In this document: positions 7,623 through 16,401 of the stretch, one piece after another
Layout of the letters: each line of letters opens with the position of its first letter
Numbering within the stretch: position 1 is the stretch's first letter
Source: Chitinophagaceae bacterium
GTDB lineage: Bacteria > Bacteroidota > Bacteroidia > Chitinophagales > Chitinophagaceae
Assembly (NCBI GenBank): GCA_004028765.1
Contig: SAIX01000012.1
Location: 24,206-88,205, forward strand
DNA length: 64,000 nt
Direction of reading: 5' to 3'
Translations under genes and position numbers: made by a program
Notes under the pieces: model-generated
What the model saw: the letters and a program-made list of their open reading frames with translations, nothing else
Databases searched by the model: none
What the model was told of the DNA's origin: nothing

Positions 7623-8888
7623 ATGAAAAAAATGGTTTTACTACTGGGTGTCGTATTGGTACTCAGCTCTTGCAGGAAAATGATATCCAACAATCCTGCA
7701 GATCATGTCCGCACTATTCTTTCCGCACAACTCAGTGAGCCTGATCTCTTGTCGGTAAACTGGCAGAGTCTCCAATCTGCACCGTTAAGCAACCATCACC
7801 GACTGTATCTTCTGCAGATGGGTAAAGAAAATATCGTACTTGAAACCAATGAGCAAGATGATTTTGTCAAAGGCGCTATTTACCAGACAGCAGGTAAAGT
7901 CAGTAAGGTAAATGGTAAGGGTGTTTTCAATGGAAGTTTTCAGTGGTCAGACCTGCAAAGAAATAATCACTTGCAGTATAGTATCGAAGACGGTGTGGTA
8001 AGCCAATTGCATACTTTCAAAGAAGTAGGTGCAAACGGGATCGGACAGCGGATCACGATGAAGGAATGTACTGACTGCACGCTCCCGGAGGTAATCGTAG
8101 GTGCATCTTATCCGAGTGGTGGCGGCATTTCCTACGGCGCATGGTTGAGCCTGCTTTCGATGTTCAATATGGGCGGCCCTGCGGATTATATACTTATCGA
8201 CTGGTCAAGCGGTGGCGGCGGTGGTGGTGTTAACTCGGCTCCGGTAATCACCATCGATTTGGAGGCGCCGGAAAACAAAACTAAAATAGAGCCTAAGAAA
8301 TATACAGACTGCTTTGGTTCTATTCCCGATAACAGCACTACGCTCTATACAGTAACTATTTCTACCGATCTGCCCAGCGATGGACATCCTGAAATCTTTT
8401 ATAACTGGCATGATATGTCTCCCGGTCATGCTTTTGTTGAACTGAACAAATCCACTCCTTATGGAGGTGTGGCGCAAAGCTTTGGATTTTATCCTACCAG
8501 CAGTTACAAACTCCTTCCGCTCGATAATAGTACCAGCTTAGCTGCAAAAGTTGTCGACGACGGGGGGCATGAATACCAGGCACGTTATACCATTTCGGTA
8601 ACGGCTTCACAATTCCAGGCCGCGGTCTACGCAGTTAATAATGCACGTGACTTATACAATGTGGGTCTGTATAACTGTACAGATTTTGCACTCGATGTGT
8701 TTAATGCAGCAGGTGGCAATCTCACTATCCCAAAACATGCGATCCCCGGATTTGAAGTAGATGGCGGCAGTAATACACCGCAGGGATTATATGAGAAGAT
8801 TCAGTCCCTGAAAAATAGCGGCACCACCGGTACGACTACTACCAACAGCAAAGAATATGGCGGTAGCAGTAAAGGACCTTGTAATTAA
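7623..8888 (+). CDS. Lipoprotein with C-terminal permuted papain-like (NlpC/P60-type) domain
   Basis: The protein has 421 residues. A lipoprotein signal ends at LSSC (C17), so it is exported and lipidated. Residues ~25-190 are of unknown fold with a CTDCTLPEVIV segment, which in Bacteroidota often precedes a glycine-rich linker; that linker (GGGGGG) is here at about 197-202. The C-terminal ~230-400 holds a histidine in GHAFVEL (H269) and, after it, a cysteine in YNCTDFAL (C352). That His-then-Cys order is typical of circularly permuted NlpC/P60 or LRAT-like peptidase/amidase domains. It could be a cell-wall or lipid hydrolase, or a surface toxin. A small membrane protein follows and might be its partner. 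Confidence 0.65.
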   Translation: MKKMVLLLGVVLVLSSCRKMISNNPADHVRTILSAQLSEPDLLSVNWQSLQSAPLSNHHRLYLLQMGKENIVLETNEQDDFVKGAIYQTAGKVSKVNGKGVFNGSFQWSDLQRNNHLQYSIEDGVVSQLHTFKEVGANGIGQRITMKECTDCTLPEVIVGASYPSGGGISYGAWLSLLSMFNMGGPADYILIDWSSGGGGGGVNSAPVITIDLEAPENKTKIEPKKYTDCFGSIPDNSTTLYTVTISTDLPSDGHPEIFYNWHDMSPGHAFVELNKSTPYGGVAQSFGFYPTSSYKLLPLDNSTSLAAKVVDDGGHEYQARYTISVTASQFQAAVYAVNNARDLYNVGLYNCTDFALDVFNAAGGNLTIPKHAIPGFEVDGGSNTPQGLYEKIQSLKNSGTTGTTTTNSKEYGGSSKGPCN

Positions 8889-8903
8889 TCTAAAATCAAC
8901 ACC

Positions 8904-9287
8904 ATGAAACAATCCACGGTCACTACTATCATGACTCATCCATTTCTGCAATGCTTAAGTTTTTGTATCATCCTGATCAACGGCCAGGTATTTGCTGCAC
9001 CGTATGGCTGGTATATCCGTTATGCGATGCCGGATGGTGAGTGGTTCGCCTATATTGGCGCTGCAGGAATTCTTGTTACTGCTATCAGCATTTTCGGGTT
9101 AAGAAAAATTTTGCAGGGTACGGGTCTATTACTCATGTGGCTGTCGCTGATCCTCTTTATTGCGCAGACCACCCATGCAATGCGCTCGCAGCTGGTTGAT
9201 GGACCGTTTGCACCTATCACGTACCTACTCTTTGTGGTAGTGACCGTGTTGATTGTTACAAACTATATAAAATGGAAGAGCTATTGA
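8904..9287 (+). CDS. Small membrane protein, three or four predicted helices
   Basis: This 127-residue protein matches no family I recognise. Hydrophobic segments lie at about 12-32 (possibly a signal), 47-65, 73-92 and 105-122. It begins 15 bases after the lipoprotein stop and its last 16 bases overlap the next gene, so the three are probably co-transcribed. An immunity or accessory function for the lipoprotein with the papain-like domain is possible but is only a guess from position. Confidence 0.6.
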   Translation: MKQSTVTTIMTHPFLQCLSFCIILINGQVFAAPYGWYIRYAMPDGEWFAYIGAAGILVTAISIFGLRKILQGTGLLLMWLSLILFIAQTTHAMRSQLVDGPFAPITYLLFVVVTVLIVTNYIKWKSY

Positions 9288-9844
9288 AGCTGCTGCAAGG
9301 ATTTCATCCTGTTGCAGATGAGTTACAAATATTTTTATTGCACCACTTACCCAAAGAAACCCATCGTGCGAATAAGATCATCTTACACGAGGGGGAAGTA
9401 TGTGATTGGGTGGCATTCGTGGAACGCGGTCTCATTAAAATCTATTATGAGTGCGATGATATGAGCGAACGTATTGTGTGGTTTCACAAAGAAGGCGATG
9501 TAATCGGTTCGATGAAGAGCTATTACTCTGGACTTCCATCGAAGCTTACTATACGGGCGATGGAGGAAACGCATATCCGGAAGATACGGCGTGCAGAGTT
9601 AGATGCGCTGATGGCTAAGTTCCCGGAATTTAATATCAATGCGCGGAAGATCACCGAACTGTATTATGCCATGAGCGAGGATCATGTAATCCTGCTGGCG
9701 ATGCCGCCAAAAGAACGGTATAAAAAACTGCAGGAGGAGTATCCGTGGATACTGGAAGATAAACGGATCAAGGATTATATGGTGGCGGCGTATCTGGGGA
9801 TTAATAAAGCTACCTTAAGCCTCTATCGGAACGGAGGAGCTTAA
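9272..9844 (+). CDS. Crp/Fnr-family transcriptional regulator
   Basis: The 190-residue protein has a cyclic-nucleotide-binding-type beta-roll at about 20-115 (ILHEGEVCDWVAFVERGLIKIYY, then the GDVIGSMKSYYSG segment). A C-terminal helix-turn-helix lies near 165-187 (MVAAYLGINKATLSLYRN). Proteins of this Bacteroidota type often do not bind cAMP, and the ligand is unknown. The start overlaps the upstream membrane-protein gene by 16 bases. A strong hairpin with a short T-run follows at 9871-9904 and probably ends this transcript. Confidence 0.85.
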   Translation: MEELLKLLQGFHPVADELQIFLLHHLPKETHRANKIILHEGEVCDWVAFVERGLIKIYYECDDMSERIVWFHKEGDVIGSMKSYYSGLPSKLTIRAMEETHIRKIRRAELDALMAKFPEFNINARKITELYYAMSEDHVILLAMPPKERYKKLQEEYPWILEDKRIKDYMVAAYLGINKATLSLYRNGGA

Positions 9845-9870
9845 ATGAGCTAAATGTTATCACAGTAATT

Positions 9871-9899
9871 GCATAATAACAAGTAAATTGTTATTATGC
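9871..9899. terminator. Perfect 12-base inverted repeat; terminator or operator
   Basis: GCATAATAACAA and TTGTTATTATGC are separated by five bases and followed by CTTTTTAG. It could terminate the Crp/Fnr gene. A related looser repeat (ATAACA-aatat-TGTGTTAT) lies near 9959-9977 over the -33 region of the next operon, so both may be binding sites of the winged-helix protein encoded at 10004. Confidence 0.55.
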
Positions 9900-9968
9900 T
9901 TTTTAGTTTAAATTATTGATATATATTAAGTTGTGAATAAATTAACATATTTTGCATTATAACAAATA

Positions 9969-9999
9969 TTGTGTTATTTTAATAATTATGTTATATTTG
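9969..9999 (+). promoter_or_regulatory. Promoter of the nucleotidyltransferase/nuclease operon
   Basis: TTG (9969-9971), a 20-base spacer and TATATTTG (9992-9999) fit the Bacteroidota promoter consensus closely. The box ends four bases before the GTG start at 10004, so transcription would begin about at the start codon, giving a leaderless message. An imperfect inverted repeat overlaps the -33 element, which would allow repression. Confidence 0.65.
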
Positions 10000-10003
10000 A
10001 ATA

Positions 10004-10987
10004 GTGAATACAGTCGCACGACATATTAAAGATGATTTTGGGATTTCGATCCAGATACAACCCCTAGATAGATCGGAACTTGCGCGCCTACCCCTTTTTG
10101 TGCGGAGCGGCGTTGAACTTTATGAAGGTAAACTTAGTGGTGTACCGGTTTTGTGGGCTGAAAAAAAAGACCTGGAAGAAATAACCCCGACCAAACTCAG
10201 AAAACAGGTTGAGCAACTGGAAAAGTATTTTCAGAAAATAGTTGTGTTCATATTGCCTAAGTTGGAGAGTTGGATTCGTAGTCGGCTGATCGAAAACCAG
10301 GTTGCTTTCGTCGAACCCGGGCGGCAGCTGTATATTCCGCAGCTCTTTTTACAATTGAGTGAAATCCCGGCCAGAGGGGGGCGGAAGCTAATAGTGGACA
10401 AGCTTAGTTTTCCTGCGCAAAGTTTTATAATCGATCATTTAAACCAAGGACAATCAATGAGTGGGAGTTTCCAGGAACTCGCACGTCGCATTGACTGTTC
10501 GGCTATGACGATATCGCGTATCGCGCGGGAATTGGAATCCTTAGAGATTGTAACCATCGAAGGGGGGAGACCAAAGCAAATGGTATTTACCCGGGAGGGA
10601 AAAGCGCTTTGGGAAAAGGCCCATCCCTTCCTCAGCTCACCTGTCAAGGAAATATGGTTCACCAATGAGCAACTTTCGGTCAATCATTTTGTGAAGGCGG
10701 GTAACAGTGCGCTCTCGGCTTATACTGATATAAATGATATATACCCGCAGACCTTTGCTATAGGAAAAGAGTCTTTTAAAGACATGCGCGACAGTGGCAT
10801 GGTTACTGATCTCAATAAATACGAGGGCAGGTTTCTTATAGAAGTCTGGCATTATGATCCGCTAATCATTCGCCATGAAGGTGGACTGGTGGATCGCTTA
10901 TCGTTGTATCTAACCATGGAGGGCGTATCGCGGGACGACCGTGTAAAAGCTGCATTGGAAGAACTTTTAAAAGAGCATACATGGTAA
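10004..10987 (+). CDS. Winged-helix protein, AbiEi-like antitoxin/repressor
   Basis: The 327-residue protein starts at GTG. A helix-turn-helix sits at about 145-190 (LARRIDCSAMTISRIARELESLEIV, followed by a wing with EGGRPKQMVFTREGKALW). Residues 1-130 are of unknown fold, and 200-325 resemble a substrate- or partner-binding domain. The next gene overlaps its end by seven bases and encodes an AbiEii-like nucleotidyltransferase. That is the arrangement of type IV toxin-antitoxin pairs, where AbiEi represses its own promoter through inverted repeats. Such repeats are present upstream at 9871-9899 and 9959-9977. I see family-level resemblance only, so the antitoxin role is inferred. Confidence 0.72.
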   Translation: MNTVARHIKDDFGISIQIQPLDRSELARLPLFVRSGVELYEGKLSGVPVLWAEKKDLEEITPTKLRKQVEQLEKYFQKIVVFILPKLESWIRSRLIENQVAFVEPGRQLYIPQLFLQLSEIPARGGRKLIVDKLSFPAQSFIIDHLNQGQSMSGSFQELARRIDCSAMTISRIARELESLEIVTIEGGRPKQMVFTREGKALWEKAHPFLSSPVKEIWFTNEQLSVNHFVKAGNSALSAYTDINDIYPQTFAIGKESFKDMRDSGMVTDLNKYEGRFLIEVWHYDPLIIRHEGGLVDRLSLYLTMEGVSRDDRVKAALEELLKEHTW

Positions 10988-11748
10988 TCGGACTCGATCT
11001 GTTCACGGAACACTTCAGTGATTATACAGATCATTATATACTGATAGGTGGATCTGCCTGTGATGTCCAGATGGCAGCGAGAAATGAAGAGTTTAGGGCC
11101 ACAAAGGATCTTGATATTATTCTTGTTGTAGAGGCCCTAAGCCCTGACTTTGTGAACCATTTCTGGGATTTTATCAAAGGGGGTGAATATGCAATTGCTG
11201 AGGTAGGCAATAAAAAAAGATTTTATCGGTTTGTCAAACCCCATGTCGACGGTTATCCTGTCAGGATAGAGCTTTTCTCTCGTCATCCGGAGACCTTGCC
11301 TGATCCGCCAGCAGATATGTATATCACAGATATTCCGACAGAGGAAGAGGCCTCGAGCCTATCTGCTATATTGCTTGATGATGCGTATTACGGATTTGCC
11401 ATCGATAACTGTGATATTATCGAGGGATTACGGTTGGCAAATGATCGATGCCTTGTCTGTCTTAAAACGCGCGCATTTTTGAATAATAGGGAAAGAAAGG
11501 CAAATGGTGCTGATATCCATGATGTAGATATTTACAAACATAGACGCGATGTATTACAATTGATGGGGGTTATCGATCCAGCTATCGTAGTCTCGGTGCC
11601 CGAAACCATACAAAATGATCTTAAAAACTTCATTGCTTATGTTAATGAAGAACCAGATACGATCCAGCAGATATTAAAGGACATAGAGCTTGACACCAGT
11701 CCCGATGAGGTAGTTAAACTGATGCGGAATATTTTTTCACTTACCTAA
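10981..11748 (+). CDS. AbiEii/AbiGii-like nucleotidyltransferase
   Basis: In this 255-residue protein the nucleotidyltransferase signature is clear near the N-terminus: LIGGSACDVQM (about 21-31) followed by ATKDLDIILVVE (about 40-51), the G-G/S ... D-x-D pattern that binds NTP and metal. A third acidic residue may be in VRIELFS. Proteins of this family act as toxins that modify tRNA or other targets with nucleotides. Here it may be either the toxin of the pair or a regulator of the nuclease operon behind it. The start overlaps the winged-helix gene by seven bases; the next gene begins eight bases after the stop. Confidence 0.82.
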   Translation: MVIGLDLFTEHFSDYTDHYILIGGSACDVQMAARNEEFRATKDLDIILVVEALSPDFVNHFWDFIKGGEYAIAEVGNKKRFYRFVKPHVDGYPVRIELFSRHPETLPDPPADMYITDIPTEEEASSLSAILLDDAYYGFAIDNCDIIEGLRLANDRCLVCLKTRAFLNNRERKANGADIHDVDIYKHRRDVLQLMGVIDPAIVVSVPETIQNDLKNFIAYVNEEPDTIQQILKDIELDTSPDEVVKLMRNIFSLT

Positions 11749-11756
11749 ATACCGCT

Positions 11757-12539
11757 ATGCCAAACAATATCGATAGCTGGCTTCAGTTAACACCATCTGA
11801 CTGGCTGGTAAGGGATCGTTACGAGGTGTTAAGTGAGAATGAAAAGCGCACTCGTTTTGAGTTAGTCGATAAACTCATGCTACCACTTCCTAAAAGAGTG
11901 CCCCATGATTTCAAAGACTTAAGAGGATTACTGCAGTACGAATGGCGAATGATAATCGATGCATACCGGGTTAATTTTGAAGATAAGTATTGCTATGAAT
12001 CCGTCGAAGAGGCTTTTGATGATTGGGATCTTTGGAGCGAGGACGACGAAGAGATTAAAAGCCTTCATATCAATACCGATGTTTGGATTGCTCAAGCTAG
12101 GTCGGTTTTTGGGGAGAAGATCAAGCATTTCTACAGTGCGCTTGCTACGGAACAAGATTATAATAAACATTTTTCGAACCCAAACTGGCCGGATCAAAGA
12201 ATTATTGCGGAATCCTATAAAAGAGCCTTGCTGTTGCCACTTGTCGATACAAACTACCTCGATCAGATGTTCGTTCAAATGGCGGAATATTTTTCAGATG
12301 CTATTTATTACAACCACTGCTTTAAATTCATTGTCGAAACGGACCAACTTTGTGGTTACTCCCAAGGAATACCTTGTACGCATTTGCTATTCAAGCTTGA
12401 TCCGGTTCAGATTATTTACCATGTCTACCCGATACCTGATAAGGAGATCGCGCCTAATAAGGCTGAGTGGATGGAACTGGAAGATGGCGAAGAGATTGTC
12501 TGTGACAATTTAATGGATGCGGATGCATTGAATGCATAG
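11757..12539 (+). CDS. Unknown acidic protein in the nucleotidyltransferase/nuclease operon
   Basis: I do not recognise this 260-residue protein. It is strongly acidic (for example EEAFDDWDLWSEDDEEIK) and rich in aromatic residues, with no signal peptide, membrane helix or catalytic motif that I can name. It lies eight bases after the nucleotidyltransferase gene and 20 before the large nuclease-like gene, so it is part of the same operon. Size and charge would suit a partner or inhibitor of the 1222-residue protein. That is a guess from context. Confidence 0.7.
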   Translation: MPNNIDSWLQLTPSDWLVRDRYEVLSENEKRTRFELVDKLMLPLPKRVPHDFKDLRGLLQYEWRMIIDAYRVNFEDKYCYESVEEAFDDWDLWSEDDEEIKSLHINTDVWIAQARSVFGEKIKHFYSALATEQDYNKHFSNPNWPDQRIIAESYKRALLLPLVDTNYLDQMFVQMAEYFSDAIYYNHCFKFIVETDQLCGYSQGIPCTHLLFKLDPVQIIYHVYPIPDKEIAPNKAEWMELEDGEEIVCDNLMDADALNA

Positions 12540-12559
12540 AGAATCAACGCAAAAAACAG

Positions 12560-15500
12560 ATGCCAAGATTCGATACAATAGCTTTTTTCAAACGGTTTGA
12601 TAAAGCGCAGATGCTTGTATTGCTACAAGCGATCAGTTGTCATCCATCGAATCAAAAATACACGCATCGTTTTGAACATCTTATCGCACTGTTGCTTGGA
12701 ATACCAGAAGCAGGGTTTGCGAGTCGGGTTGTGCAACGGTCGGATCTCGTTTTTCTTTTTGAAAAAATAAGCGCACAATATGAAAACGATTTTGGCTCAG
12801 TAGAAGATTTTCAAGGCTTCTCGCAGCTGGCGCTTATCCCTTTGTTTTATGGGCAAAGAAAATATCACATCTTTTATAGTTGTTTTGAAAGACCGGTTGA
12901 AAACTGGCAGCAATTAGTTGATATCATCGAGACAACAAAAAATAGCGAGAAGACGCTTTCTTCTTTTAAGGAGGCAATGATGCATTCATTACAGATGCAA
13001 ACTGATTTGCTAAAATGTATCCTAAAACAGGATGGTATCGACCAGGAGTACCATCATCCATACGTTCCCGATGAGTGTTTTTTGCAATCGGTGGCGCCTT
13101 ATTTCAATGCTTACAGTGATCAGATAAGGATGTTTTTCGATCCTGAATCTATCGCGCATTTAAAAGAAGAGGATTTGCTGGAACTTACACCAAATGTTGG
13201 TGATCTTTTTCAGGGTTTATACGTCAGCATCCACGGAAAACTTTATTGGTTGATGCCGCAGGTGCATTATAGTGTGTTGGTTCAATACCTTTTTAATATT
13301 TTGGATTCAGATAATGACACGAGGACGGAATCCTGGAATGGCTTGTATAATAGGTGCCAGCGGCAGCTACTTAGTACATTCCACAAGAGTAGCCGAATTG
13401 TGGCTATCACGACACAAGAGCAGCGCCATATTCTTCGTGCGCCGGAGCTCCTATTCCTGTTTGACCTAAACAAGATATTTTTTTTCCAGATCATTCCCCA
13501 TAGTCATGGGAAAAGTCTTATGCATACACTTGAAAAATGCAATGCCGCTACGGAGAAAATCATGCACAATATTAATAACCAGGAGGCGGTGGTTGTTTTT
13601 CCATCAGAACAGAGTGTTGGAATGGGTATTGCTCCTGCGAATCTTGAATTCCATGTGGTATATGTTATGGAAAACCTCCAAAACAGTTATTCGTATAAGA
13701 GGATGCTAGGCGGAAGCAATTGGTCTAATTGGTATTTCGAGTTTGCGGATCTGGCCCAGGTATTAAAAATGCTCGAAACGCCTTTGGAGTTTTATAAATT
13801 TCTGGGTGAAGATGAATGGTTACTGGAGAATTGTCAAATGCCATTGGGTAGTGAGTTTATGGACCGATTTATTTGTTTCTATCGAAATGGACGTACCTAT
13901 TCAAGAATGGCGGAACTGCCAGAAATGGTATATTTCAAGCATCACCAATGGAGCCGTTACTATTTTGAGAAAACCTTCGAGCGATATAAGGCTAATCCAA
14001 AGCTTTTTGAAGCAATGGGTTTACAGTTTTGCAAGTATGATGATATAACTCATTATAGGAACAATGTCTACAGGCTTGCGAACACATCCCGTTACGATCA
14101 GATGTATCTGGTCCAATTGCCTGACAGGTTTATCACCATTTACCTTGCGGATGATCCGCTGGCTTTAAGTTTTGAAGAATACAGGTTTGGGTATGAAGTG
14201 CTGGCGGCTATGTTTGGCGATTTTCTGGACCGTGCAGGTACTGTCGTTTCATCGGCGTTGGTTAGATATGGTATCGAGGATCTCTGCATTTACATTTTTC
14301 CGCAGAATTATATTTCGTTAAAAGAGTTGTCGTTTTTGGAGGACAGTGCAAAAGAAATAACAAGGGATAATCCATTTGCTTTAACAGCATCTTTTAATGG
14401 AGGTAAAAAAACAGTGTATTGCCTCTACGACCACAAGAACATCCATCCATATTTTGCAGCAGAAGATAATTCTGCAGAGAGAAGGCTTTATCGGGAGTTA
14501 CTTACCCAGATTTTTTCTACAGGTGATGAAGAAAGCAGTGGTTTGATAGTATCATTGATAGAGCTGTCAGTGCCGTTGGGAAGAAAGGGTTACTCTATGG
14601 ACGAGGTGGAGATTGAAAACATTGATATTAGACATTATCAAAAGCCGCCTCAGTCCACCCAAACGGATCGCGGTAAGGTCAGACGTTTAATCGCCGGTTA
14701 CCTTAAGGAAAATAATTATGAACCGCGAGTATACGATGGATCGCAAGCAATGGATCTTGCTTATCAGCTATACCTCTTTTTACATTCCCAACTTAAAGAG
14801 GAAATCAAAAATTCCGACCCTGAAATTATTATTTACGCCTATCGTCAGCTGGAATATAATGAAGGGCTAGCAGAGAGACAGAAGCTGCAATTGGGCATGC
14901 AGGCAGATAGGGTCACCGATTATAAAGTAGCGGACAAATTAAAGGAATCGGTTGCAGATGCCATCGCCACAGCCTCGACGATCCGCTATATCATACATGC
15001 CTGTTTGCAAACCAGGCCAGATGGAAATAATTATATCACCGAGTCCTCCTGGACCTATCTGATGGCAATGGCCGAACAGATTATACAGACAGCCATGCTG
15101 TACGATTATATCAAATACGGACTGGTGAATCATACCATTCTGATTAACGAGTATCATGAGTTCCAGGAAGTAATAACAGGTGGCAAATTTGAAATGAATA
15201 GCTACCTGGATCAAGAGGCGGCCAGTAAGGTAAGTTTGGTCAGAAATGCTTTCAAAAATGCTAAAACGGATCGTAAAAAAAATGAAGTGTCTGAAGAATT
15301 TGAAGAATGGGAGGGTGAGTTCTCAAAGGTATTCTCGCAGCAATTCGGGGTTTCATACGACAATATCATTGTGGTTCTTTATGTGATTTCAAAAGCCGAT
15401 TATGACACAGTTCAGAACTTCCCTGTAAGTTTTGCTAGCAAAGTGCAGTTGACAGACATCATACTATCCAATATGACAATAGACCTTACCCGCGAGGAAA

Positions 15501-16228
15501 TAGAAAAGACAATTGAATTTCTAACTTTAAAGCCTGGTGTATTTGGTCCTGCACAACCCCTGTATCATGGGGTGCTTTTGCGTAAACGACAACGCTTGAC
15601 GCTGTGTCCTTTTGTTGAAATAAAAGAGGGCGAGCTGATGTTTGGGCGTGAGGTATTGGATGGTGCATTGAACATTTGGAGTGAAGTAGTGAAGGGAAGC
15701 CTGCCGTTTAAAGTAGAAGAAAATTCCGAAGTTTATAAATTTCTAAATCAGGTACGAATCGAAAAAGGAGCTGGATTTGAGAAAAAGATAGAACGTATTG
15801 CTGAAGACACACTTGGAAGAGATTGTGTGGAGATGAGAATTGACAATTTTAAAAGACTTTCGGACCATTTTAATACTAGGGAAGATTGTGGTGAGATAGA
15901 TCTGCTTTGCGTTAATGCTGTATCCAAGACCCTGTTTGTGATGGACTGTAAAAATCTCCTAAAGAAGTTGGGGCTATACCAGATTAGCAGGGAAATAGAA
16001 TCATTCTTTATTAAACGCGATTCACACTATCACCAGTTGGTTCAAAAAAAGGAATTTGTTGAAGAGCATTTAGCTGAAGTATTGCTTCACTTTGGAGTCA
16101 ATGATGTGACGGGTTGGACAATAAAGCATGGTTTTGTGGTTTCCAATGTGCAGTTTGCTGCATTCTATAATAACCAGTCTGCTGATTTTATTTTAGCTGA
16201 GGAACTTGCGGCATATCTCACAGCTTGA
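12560..16228 (+). CDS. Large protein with C-terminal PD-(D/E)xK nuclease-like domain
   Basis: The protein has 1222 residues. Residues 1-1050 match nothing I know: no Walker motif, helicase motif or membrane helix is visible. The C-terminal ~1065-1180 has the layout of a PD-(D/E)xK nuclease: E1074 in GAGFEKKIERI, D1114 in GEIDLLCVN, then D1129-C-K1131 in FVMDCKNL, with about 14 residues between the acidic pair. This fold is common in restriction and anti-phage nucleases. It is the last gene of an operon beginning with an AbiEi/AbiEii-like pair, and a hairpin follows at 16276. A large sensor region fused to a nuclease, in a mobile element, makes defence the leading hypothesis. Confidence 0.75.
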   Translation: MPRFDTIAFFKRFDKAQMLVLLQAISCHPSNQKYTHRFEHLIALLLGIPEAGFASRVVQRSDLVFLFEKISAQYENDFGSVEDFQGFSQLALIPLFYGQRKYHIFYSCFERPVENWQQLVDIIETTKNSEKTLSSFKEAMMHSLQMQTDLLKCILKQDGIDQEYHHPYVPDECFLQSVAPYFNAYSDQIRMFFDPESIAHLKEEDLLELTPNVGDLFQGLYVSIHGKLYWLMPQVHYSVLVQYLFNILDSDNDTRTESWNGLYNRCQRQLLSTFHKSSRIVAITTQEQRHILRAPELLFLFDLNKIFFFQIIPHSHGKSLMHTLEKCNAATEKIMHNINNQEAVVVFPSEQSVGMGIAPANLEFHVVYVMENLQNSYSYKRMLGGSNWSNWYFEFADLAQVLKMLETPLEFYKFLGEDEWLLENCQMPLGSEFMDRFICFYRNGRTYSRMAELPEMVYFKHHQWSRYYFEKTFERYKANPKLFEAMGLQFCKYDDITHYRNNVYRLANTSRYDQMYLVQLPDRFITIYLADDPLALSFEEYRFGYEVLAAMFGDFLDRAGTVVSSALVRYGIEDLCIYIFPQNYISLKELSFLEDSAKEITRDNPFALTASFNGGKKTVYCLYDHKNIHPYFAAEDNSAERRLYRELLTQIFSTGDEESSGLIVSLIELSVPLGRKGYSMDEVEIENIDIRHYQKPPQSTQTDRGKVRRLIAGYLKENNYEPRVYDGSQAMDLAYQLYLFLHSQLKEEIKNSDPEIIIYAYRQLEYNEGLAERQKLQLGMQADRVTDYKVADKLKESVADAIATASTIRYIIHACLQTRPDGNNYITESSWTYLMAMAEQIIQTAMLYDYIKYGLVNHTILINEYHEFQEVITGGKFEMNSYLDQEAASKVSLVRNAFKNAKTDRKKNEVSEEFEEWEGEFSKVFSQQFGVSYDNIIVVLYVISKADYDTVQNFPVSFASKVQLTDIILSNMTIDLTREEIEKTIEFLTLKPGVFGPAQPLYHGVLLRKRQRLTLCPFVEIKEGELMFGREVLDGALNIWSEVVKGSLPFKVEENSEVYKFLNQVRIEKGAGFEKKIERIAEDTLGRDCVEMRIDNFKRLSDHFNTREDCGEIDLLCVNAVSKTLFVMDCKNLLKKLGLYQISREIESFFIKRDSHYHQLVQKKEFVEEHLAEVLLHFGVNDVTGWTIKHGFVVSNVQFAAFYNNQSADFILAEELAAYLTA

Positions 16229-16275
16229 CGTATGTTAGGTGAAACTAGATGTAAATAGTATGTTGTTCATAAAAC

Positions 16276-16298
16276 AAACAGCTATTTCTTAGCTGTTT
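16276..16298 (+). terminator. Hairpin after the nuclease operon
   Basis: AAACAGCTA-TTTCT-TAGCTGTTT forms a nine-base stem 48 bases after the stop of the 1222-residue protein. It lacks a T-run on the plus strand, so terminator function is likely but not certain. Confidence 0.5.
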
Positions 16299-16401
16299 GG
16301 GAATTAAACAAAATTGTCTGCTGTCGTTTTAATTCCAAATCCATCCCACAAAACGCCGCTATAATTTTGGTGTATCAAATCGATATCCAAAATCTATTGT
16401 T

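Noticed and set aside
7406..7738. Forward open frame of 110 codons
   Set aside because: It is built from the hairpin cluster and overlaps the well-supported lipoprotein start out of frame; its product resembles nothing and lacks strand or helix pattern.
11959..12513. 184-codon frame inside the 260-residue gene
   Set aside because: It is a frame-shifted shadow of the longer gene that is continuous with the operon; its composition is unlike a globular protein.
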